From Shinella sp. UYSO24 (lineage in GTDB: Bacteria; Pseudomonadota; Alphaproteobacteria; Rhizobiales; Rhizobiaceae), in contig CABHNZ010000001.1 in assembly GCA_902167985.1 (NCBI GenBank), positions 496,001 to 560,000 on the forward strand: a stretch of DNA of 64,000 nt, given 5' to 3'. The notes under the pieces are model-generated. The model was not told the DNA's origin, made no database searches, and worked only from the letters and a program-made list of their open reading frames with translations. The number at the start of each line of letters is the position of its first letter. The first letter of the stretch is position 1. Of this stretch, positions 58,397 through 64,000 are shown in pieces. The position numbers and the translations under genes were made by a program.

Positions 58397-58425
58397 GTCA
58401 TGCTCGGGCTTGTCCCGAGGATGAC
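58397..58425. repeat. Dispersed 29-nt palindrome, copy 2
   Basis: Arms GTCATGCTCGGG and CCCGAGGATGAC (one mismatch) around CTTGT. It differs from copy 1 at 2385 only in the loop and one arm base. It again lies between convergent genes (gntP and the histidine kinase), where it may form an RNA hairpin. Confidence 0.75.
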
Positions 58426-58437
58426 GACCGTAGAGCA

Positions 58438-59946
58438 TCACCGCTTGATCTGCGGAAAAACCATCGTCACCGTCAGGCCCGGAGCCTCGGTGTTTTTGTC
58501 ATCGGTGGCCGACAGTTCCAGCGCGCCGCCATGCAGTTCCATCACCGCTTCCACCAGTGACAGGCCGAGACCCGTGCCCGGCTTGGAGCGGCTTTCGTCC
58601 AACCGGAAGAAGCGTTTGGTCACGTCCTCGCGCCGTTCTGCCGGCACGCCCGGACCATTGTCCGAGACAGACAGTTTCAGGCTGCCATCGACCTGAGCGA
58701 GCTTCACCCAGATCCGCGGTTCTTCCGATGCGCCAACGGCATATTTGATGGCGTTGTCCAGAAGGTTGAAGATCGCCTGGCCGATCAGTTCGCGGTTGCC
58801 GTGGACGATCAGGCCGGGCTCGATCTCCTGCTGCATCAGGAGCCCCGCCTCTTCTGCCACCGGTTCGTAAAGCTCGGCGCTATCGGCGGTAATCGCCGAC
58901 AGATCGATGTCGGAGAGTTCGGCGGCGATCGAACCGGCCTCGACGCGGGAGATCATCAGAAGCGCGTTGAAGGTGCGGATCAGCTGGTCGGATTCACCGA
59001 TAATGCCTTCGAGCGCGACGCGGCGGACATCCTCGCGGTCTTCGCCCAGCGCATCGGCGGCCTTGTTGCGCAGGCGCGTCAAAGGCGTCTTCAGGTCATG
59101 GGCGATATTGTCGGAGACCTGTCGCAGACCTTCGTTCAGCTTTTCGATACGGCCGAGCATGGCGTTGAGCGATTCCGACAGGCGGTCGAATTCGTCGCCG
59201 GAGCGGCCGACGGGCAAACGCTGCGAGAGATCGCCGGCCATGATCTTCTGGCTTGCCGCCGACATGCGGTCGATGCGGCGCAGCGCATTGCGGCCGATAC
59301 CGAACCAGATGACCAGCGCGCCGAGGCCCATGATCGCGAGCGCCACCATCAGCGCCTGCTGGACGATGCTGCGGAAGCGGCTCGGATCGCCAAGGTCGCG
59401 GCCGATCAGCACGCGCAACCCGTTGTCGAGGCGAAGCACGGTGGCGGTCGCGGTATGGCGGCGCGTCGCGCCCATTTCGGCATAGGGCTGATAGGTGAAG
59501 GGCATGCCGGTCCAGCCCTGATCGTCGAGCACGCCGGGTTGAAGCGAGGCGACGTTGCCGGCAAGGATCTCGCCATTCGGCCCGGCAATCACATAGAGAT
59601 TGGCACCGGGCTGGCGGGCGCGGCGCTCCATGATGCGAAGCACGAGATTGACGCCGCCGCGATCATAGGCGCGGTCGATATCGAGCGCCTCTTCCTCGAT
59701 CGTGCGGCGGGTCTGCTGCGCCAGAAGCCGCTCGGACATGGCCGTCACATAGATGACGAGCAGAGCCGCACAGAGGGCAAAGAGCAGGATGTAGATGGCC
59801 GACAGGCGCACGGCCGTCGACGAGAACATCAGCCGCAGGCGGCTGCCATTGCGGGGCATGCCGGGCGCTGCCTTCGAGGGCATGGCTGAAGCGGACGCGC
59901 GGCTGAGGCGCGGCCGGAAACGGGTGAACCAGGATTTGAGGGACAA
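58438..59946 (-). CDS. Two-component sensor histidine kinase
   Basis: An intact 502-residue kinase. TM1 is AIYILLFALCAALLVIYV, then a periplasmic sensor (about 59460-59700), TM2 ALMVALAIMGLGALVIWFG, and HAMP with DLSQRLPVGRSGDEFDRL. HisKA is VSDNIAHDLKTPLTRLRNKA with the phospho-His, and HATPase shows NLLDNAIKYA, VSDNGPGVP and KPGTGLGLSLVEAV. The annotated start is TTG at 59946; the internal ATG at 59883 or 59826 is possible. It starts 7 bases after the response regulator stop, so they form one operon. The signal is unknown; the degP neighbour hints at envelope stress. Confidence 0.93.
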   Translation of the reverse strand: MSLKSWFTRFRPRLSRASASAMPSKAAPGMPRNGSRLRLMFSSTAVRLSAIYILLFALCAALLVIYVTAMSERLLAQQTRRTIEEEALDIDRAYDRGGVNLVLRIMERRARQPGANLYVIAGPNGEILAGNVASLQPGVLDDQGWTGMPFTYQPYAEMGATRRHTATATVLRLDNGLRVLIGRDLGDPSRFRSIVQQALMVALAIMGLGALVIWFGIGRNALRRIDRMSAASQKIMAGDLSQRLPVGRSGDEFDRLSESLNAMLGRIEKLNEGLRQVSDNIAHDLKTPLTRLRNKAADALGEDREDVRRVALEGIIGESDQLIRTFNALLMISRVEAGSIAAELSDIDLSAITADSAELYEPVAEEAGLLMQQEIEPGLIVHGNRELIGQAIFNLLDNAIKYAVGASEEPRIWVKLAQVDGSLKLSVSDNGPGVPAERREDVTKRFFRLDESRSKPGTGLGLSLVEAVMELHGGALELSATDDKNTEAPGLTVTMVFPQIKR

Positions 59947-59953
59947 GTCTCTC

Positions 59954-60715
59954 TCACCCCTCGTCCTTGATCATGTAGCCGGCGCCACGGATGGTCTTCA
60001 GAAGCGGCTTTTCGAAATCCTTCTCGATCTTCGAGCGCAGGCGCGAGACGTGCACGTCGATGACATTGGTCTGCGGATCGAAGTGATAATCCCAGACGTT
60101 TTCGAGAAGCATGGTACGGGTGACGACCTGACCGGCATTCTTCATCAGATATTCGAGCAGGCGGAATTCGCGCGGCTGGAGCAGGATTTCCTTGCCGGCG
60201 CGCTTGACCTCGTGAGACAGCCGGTCGAGTTCGAGATCGCCGACACGGTAGACCATGTCCTGTTCCGGCGTGCCCTTGCGGCGGCCGAGAACTTCCACGC
60301 GGGCGAGAAGCTCGGAAAAGGCATAGGGTTTCGGCAGGTAATCGTCGCCGCCGGCGCGAAGGCCGGTGACGCGGTCATCCACCTGGCCGAGTGCAGACAG
60401 GATCAGCACCGGGGCGTTGACGCCGCGCTTGCGCAATTCGCTGATGACGGAAAGCCCGTCGCGGCGCGGCAGCATGCGGTCGATGACCATCACGTCATAG
60501 CTGTTTTCCGAGGCCATGAAGAGGCCGCTCTCGCCGTCGCTTGCATGATCGACAACGATGCCGGCCTCCTTGAACCCCTTGCTCATGTAGGCCGCGGCCT
60601 CGAGGTCGTCTTCAATCACCAGAATCTTCATGCGCGGCACAATAGCGTCGGCGGCATCTCCCGCACCAGCGGATTTGTCGTCGGCGGACGAATAAGGGGA
60701 GGAGAAGGTCTGCAT
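59954..60715 (-). CDS. OmpR/PhoB-type response regulator
   Basis: An intact 253-residue regulator with a 28-residue N-terminal extension if it starts at 60715 (GGAG 6 bases upstream). A start at 60631 (MKILVIEDD) gives the usual length but has no ribosome binding site. Receiver: ILVIEDDLEAAAY (acid pocket), YDVMVIDRMLPRRDGL (phospho-Asp in VIDRMLP), PVLILSALG and LPKPYAFSELLARV (Lys). Winged helix: LTPREF-like LQPREFRLLEYLMKNAGQVV, and a recognition helix near NVIDVHVSRLRSKIE. It works with the kinase just downstream. Confidence 0.95.
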   Translation of the reverse strand: MQTFSSPYSSADDKSAGAGDAADAIVPRMKILVIEDDLEAAAYMSKGFKEAGIVVDHASDGESGLFMASENSYDVMVIDRMLPRRDGLSVISELRKRGVNAPVLILSALGQVDDRVTGLRAGGDDYLPKPYAFSELLARVEVLGRRKGTPEQDMVYRVGDLELDRLSHEVKRAGKEILLQPREFRLLEYLMKNAGQVVTRTMLLENVWDYHFDPQTNVIDVHVSRLRSKIEKDFEKPLLKTIRGAGYMIKDEG

Positions 60716-60733
60716 CTGCGGCTCCGGCGGATG

Positions 60734-60767
60734 AAAAAAGGGCGCCGACCGTTGCCGGCGGCGCCCC
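60734..60767 (-). terminator. Terminator after degP
   Basis: Read on the minus strand: GGGCGCCG-CCGG, loop, CGGCGCCC, then six T. It lies about 40 bases after the degP stop and before the response regulator gene, so degP and the two-component pair are probably separate transcripts. Confidence 0.85.
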
Positions 60768-60807
60768 CATGTTGGCGGGTTGCGCTTATTCAGCGGGGGA
60801 TGGGATC

Positions 60808-62396
60808 TCAGCCCTGGTCGATCGGCAGCGCAACGAAGCGGCTGGAGCCATCGACCTCGATCTGGAACAGCGCGCGGGTGCGGCCATCCTTGCGGGCCTG
60901 TTCGATGACCTTGCCGACATCAGCGGCGGAGGCGACCTTCTGGTTGTTGACCGAGATGATCTTCTGGCCGCTCTTCAGGCCGCGCGCGGCCGCATCGCTA
61001 TCCGGATCGACATCCGTCACCGACAGGCCGTTGCCGTCTTCAGCCGGCGAGACCGTGATGCCGAGCGAGGCGAGAGCCTTTTCGCTGGCCGGTGCTGCCG
61101 GTGCGGCATCCTGCTGGTCGGAACCTGCCGGATCGGCATTGGCAGCGTCGCTGGCGAGATTGCCGAGGGTTACGGCAACCGTCTGCTGCTTGCCGTCGCG
61201 CCACAGGTCGACATTGATCTTGGTGTTCGGCGGGAAGGCTGCGACACGGCGGGCAAGATCGCGGGCATCCTTGATCGGCTGGCCGTTGACGGCGGTGACG
61301 ACGTCACCTTCCTTGATGCCGGCCTTGGCGCCCGGAGAGTTTTCCTGCGGGGCAACGACCAGCGCGCCTGATGCTTCTTTCAGGCCGAGCGAGTCGGCGA
61401 TGTCCTTGGTGACGGGCTGGATCTGTACGCCGAGCCAGCCGCGATCGACCTTGCCGTCCTTCATCAGATCGGCAATGACATCCTTGGCGGTGGAGGACGG
61501 GATGGCGAAGGCGATGCCGACATTGCCGCCCGACGCGAGAAGATCGCGGTGTTGATGCCGACGACTTCGCCATTGAGGTTGAAGGTCGGGCCACCCGAAT
61601 TGCCGCGGTTCACGGCCGCATCGACCTGGATGTAATCGTCATAGGGGCCGGAGCCGATATCGCGGCCGCGGGCCGAGATGATGCCGGCCGTCACCGTGCC
61701 GCCGAGGCCGAACGGGTTGCCGACGGCAACCACCCAGTCACCGACGCGGACCTTGCTGTCATCCGCGAAGGAGACATAGGTGAACTTGCGGGCCGGAGCA
61801 TTGACCTTCAGGAGCGCCAGATCGGTGCGGCTGTCCTTGCCGACGAGCTTGGCGTCGAGTTCCGTGCCGTCGTTGAGGACAACCGTGAAGGCCTGACCAT
61901 CGGCAACGACGTGGTTGTTGGTGACGATATAGCCGTCTTCGGAGATGAAGAAGCCGGAGCCCTGTGCGGTCGGGCGCAGATGGTGCGGACGGTTGTCATT
62001 CTGGCCCTGCTTGGAGCCGGGCTTCTGCTGGTTGCGGCCGCCTTGACCCTGGCCTTGACCCTGACCCTGGTTGCCGAATTCACGGAAGAAGCGCTTCAGC
62101 GGGTGGTCGTCCGGCAGGTCGTCGAAACCGCGGCCGTTGAAGTTGAAGGAGAAGTTGTTGCCTTCGTCGGAGGCAGGCTGCTCTTCCGACTGGACGCGAA
62201 CGGAAACGACTGCCGGGGAAACGGCAGATACGACGTCGGCAAAGCTCGGCGGCTGCGGCGCGTTGACCTTGACGGGATCGGCGAAGGAAGACGTGACCTG
62301 CGCGGGCAGACCGGTCGAAAGCATGACCACGGCGAGGCCCGCCACGGTGGATGCCTTCAGAGCCATCTTCAGGGAGGAACGTCCAAACTTGGTCAT
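60808..62396 (-). CDS. degP: Periplasmic serine protease DegP/HtrA family (one frame break)
   Basis: Restored length is about 529 residues. The signal peptide covers about 35 residues (VAGLAVVMLSTGLPAQV). Protease domain with catalytic His (IVTNNHVVADGQAF), Asp (SRTDLALLKV) and Ser (VNRGNSGGPTFNLNGEVVG). Two PDZ domains follow (KVDRGWLGVQIQPVT with NSPGAKAGIKEGDVV, and ALASLGITVSPAEDGNGLSV with ARGLKSGQKIISV). A Gln/Gly-rich insert (about 62010-62080) expands the loop before RPHHLRPTAQGSGF. The frame breaks near 61540, and one C (TCGCGTCGG to TCGCCGTCGG) restores IFSPSGGNVGIAFAIP. It removes or refolds damaged envelope proteins, including porins. Confidence 0.95.
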
Positions 62397-62572
62397 TGCA
62401 AAAGCTACCTTTTCTTCGTCACGCTATGTTGCCGGATAAGTCCAGCGGGCGGTGGATGACGAAGATATAGGGAGCGGGACGTTAACTGGAGGTGGCGGCC
62501 AGATGAATTCTTCGTAATTTTCGAAGAGGCACACGGAATGGTGGCAGGCCGAAAGCCCCGGTTTGCGGCAGG

Positions 62573-62607
62573 AAACGGGCGCTACCCATCAAGGCAGCGC
62601 CCGTAAA
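62573..62607 (-). terminator. Terminator after ccmH
   Basis: ACGGGCGCT and AGCGCCCGT, a perfect 9-bp stem with a 12-base loop, followed by TTTCC on the minus strand. It directly follows the ccmH stop codon. Confidence 0.8.
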
Positions 62608-62610
62608 AGA

Positions 62611-63074
62611 TTATTGTTTCAAAAGCTTGTCGATGCGTGCCTGTTCATCCTTGGTCAGCGCGGCGACGGCGCGCGTCGACGGCCGAGTGCGGATGAAAAC
62701 GATCAGCGCAATAATGCCGAGAATAAGCAGAACGGCAGGCATGCCCCAGAGAAGCAGCGTGTGCAGCGAAAAGCGCGGCTTCAACAGCACGAACTCGCCA
62801 TAGCGGGAGACGATGTAATCGACCACCTGTTTGTCGCTGTCGCCGCGGGTCAGGCGATCGCGCACGAGGATGCGCAGATCGCGGGCGAGATCGGCATTGC
62901 TGTCGTCGATCGACTGGTTCTGGCAGACCATGCAGCGCAGCTGGGACGAGATCTCCCGGGCGCGCTGTTCGAGCGCCGGGTCTTCAGGATCTCGTCCGGA
63001 TTGACGGCAAGCGCCGGCAAGGGGGAGAGAAAGGCTGCAAGAAGCGCCAGAAGGATGAAGAGGCGCGTCTTCAT
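62611..63074 (-). CDS. ccmH: Cytochrome c maturation protein CcmH/CycL (one frame break)
   Basis: Restored length is about 154 residues. A signal peptide ([18 protein letters not shown]) leads to the mature domain with the redox motif [19 protein letters not shown], a three-helix bundle, and a membrane anchor ([21 protein letters not shown]). It reduces apocytochrome c thiols for heme attachment in the periplasm. The frame breaks near 62990, and one G (CTGAAGACC to CTGAAGGACC) restores [17 protein letters not shown]. Its ATG overlaps the ccmF stop (ATGA), showing coupling. In rhizobia this is cycL of the cycHJKL operon. Confidence 0.94.
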
Positions 63075-64000
63075 TCCGCCGGCTCCATTTGCGGCCGCGC
63101 GGGGCTTGCCGGTTTGGCCGGTTTGGCCTTGCGGCTCGGTGCGCCGACGCGCAGGCGACGGTCTGAGAGCGAGACGAAGCCGCCGAACATCATCACCAGC
63201 GCTCCCCCCCAGATGCAGGTGACGAGCGGCTTCCACCAGACGCGCACGACCATGCCGCCATCCTTGGTGGCATCGCCGAGCGAAACGTAAAGCTGGCTCA
63301 GGCCATAGGTGCGGATGCCGCTTTCGGTGGTTGCCTGACGGCGGGCGGTGAAGAGCCGCTTCGACGACGAGATGTCACCGATGACACTGCCGCCACGGCT
63401 GACCGTGAAGATGCCGCGCTGTTCGGTATAGTTCGGGCCGGCGCCATCCTTCATGCCCTGGAAGGTCAGCTCGTAGCCGCCGGTCGAGACGGTTGCGCCG
63501 GGCTTCAGGTCAACCACCGCTTCGGTGCCGTAGACGGAGGCGGAGAAGATGCCGAGCACGGTGACGCCGAGGCCGAAATGGGCAATCGCGGTGCCGAAGG
63601 CCGAACGCGGCAGGCCGATCAGGCGGCGGAACGCGACCGAGGTCTTCAGTTTGCCGAACTGGGCGCGGTTCCAGAGATCGGCGACAGCGCCCAACATGCC
63701 CCAGAAGCCCAGTGCCAGCGCGAAGATCGCCATGACGGGGCCGCCATTATGGACGTACCAGTAGATCAGGCCGGCTGCGAGCGAGAGACCAGCAAACACA
63801 TAGACCCGCTGCAGCGCGCCGAGAAGATCGCCGCGCTTCCAGGCCAGCATCGGGCCGACGGGAACGGCGACCAGAAGCGGCAGCATCAGGAGGCCGAAAG
63901 TCATGTCGAAGAAAGGCGCGCGACCGAGATCTTTTCGCCGGTCAGGGTTTCGAGCGCCAGCGGATAGAGCGTGCCGGTCAGAACCGTGGCGCAGGCAACC
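63071..64000 (-). CDS. ccmF: Cytochrome c maturation protein CcmF/CycK, C-terminal part (cut by window edge; one frame break)
   Basis: About the last 310 residues of the heme lyase subunit. Visible: [20 protein letters not shown], a run of membrane helices ([48 protein letters not shown]), the periplasmic loop [23 protein letters not shown], a final helix ([21 protein letters not shown]) and a charged Pro/Ala/Lys tail. The frame breaks near 63922, and one G (GTCGCGCGCC to GTCGGCGCGCC) is missing. The N-terminal part with the WWD heme-handling motif lies outside the window. Confidence 0.92.
   Translation of the reverse strand, partial: GCLRHGSDRHALSAGARNPDRRKDLGRAPFFDMTFGLLMLPLLVAVPVGPMLAWKRGDLLGALQRVYVFAGLSLAAGLIYWYVHNGGPVMAIFALALGFWGMLGAVADLWNRAQFGKLKTSVAFRRLIGLPRSAFGTAIAHFGLGVTVLGIFSASVYGTEAVVDLKPGATVSTGGYELTFQGMKDGAGPNYTEQRGIFTVSRGGSVIGDISSSKRLFTARRQATTESGIRTYGLSQLYVSLGDATKDGGMVVRVWWKPLVTCIWGGALVMMFGGFVSLSDRRLRVGAPSRKAKPAKPASPARPQMEPAE

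Noticed and set aside
58438..60715. Naming the two-component pair FeuQ/FeuP
   Set aside because: Domain structure fits many OmpR-type pairs, and I cannot separate FeuPQ from its paralogues by eye, so no symbol is given.
105..63925. Reading the many broken genes as pseudogenes or as programmed frameshifts
   Set aside because: There are too many, in unrelated essential genes, all by one-base loss, with no slippery heptamers or stimulatory structures and with full conservation on both sides of each break.

Overview
The window is chromosomal DNA of an alphaproteobacterium of the order Rhizobiales, most likely family Rhizobiaceae. The evidence is four Porin_2 (Omp2b/RopA type) porins, a gene set matching the rhizobial lipopolysaccharide galacturonosyltransferase locus (rgtE-rgtA-rgtB), the block ccmF-ccmH-degP-response regulator-histidine kinase-glnE, and strong G/C preference at third codon positions. 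I see no insertion sequence, prophage, CRISPR array, rRNA or replication origin. One tRNA, tRNA-Ser(GCT), is present.

Reading warning: 24 conserved genes carry about 39 frame breaks, and every one can be explained by the loss of single bases (the start of the kinase at 51257 needs two). Where the reading can be restored, the missing base is usually one C of a CC pair or one G of a GG pair (for example GCC read as GC). Housekeeping genes such as glnE, pepN, amn, degP and the ETF-ubiquinone oxidoreductase gene are hit, so I read this as consensus error rather than decay. Broken genes are annotated over their full restored span, and break positions are approximate.

Layout. 1-9.3 kb: a soluble lytic transglycosylase, then four porins on the minus strand with repeat-rich spacers, then tRNA-Ser. 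9.4-17.1 kb: an HpcH/HpaI aldolase, a ferredoxin-type reductase, a PilZ protein, a HisC-like aminotransferase, a small Sel1 protein, a DUF2147 protein, a 51-residue membrane protein and AMP nucleosidase. 17.1-23.0 kb: a VapBC module, then a flippase-like membrane protein divergent from the rgtE-rgtA-rgtB set, which would build a polyprenyl-phosphate sugar and transfer it to lipopolysaccharide in the periplasm. 23.0-32.1 kb: a divergent class III aminotransferase and gamma-glutamylputrescine-synthetase-like pair (polyamine use), a lipid kinase, an MFS exporter, a quinone oxidoreductase, a DoxX protein, an L,D-transpeptidase and a nitrobindin-like protein. 32.1-46.1 kb: ETF-ubiquinone oxidoreductase with a LiuR-like upstream site, an SDR, an RND pump with its adaptor, a Tat-exported hydrolase, a very Ser/Thr/Ala/Asp-rich protein, a YegD-type Hsp70, a divergent uracil-DNA glycosylase, two very small proteins and a DMT exporter. 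46.3-64 kb: pepN, a TetR/MFS pair with two matching operators, a PAS histidine kinase, glnE, a GntP permease, a two-component pair, degP, ccmH and the end of ccmF.

Most promising for new biology: the PF03706-like protein beside rgtE as a candidate carrier-lipid flippase, the low-complexity acidic protein at 40852, the porin array with its repeats, and the paired 23-bp operators of the TetR/MFS unit.
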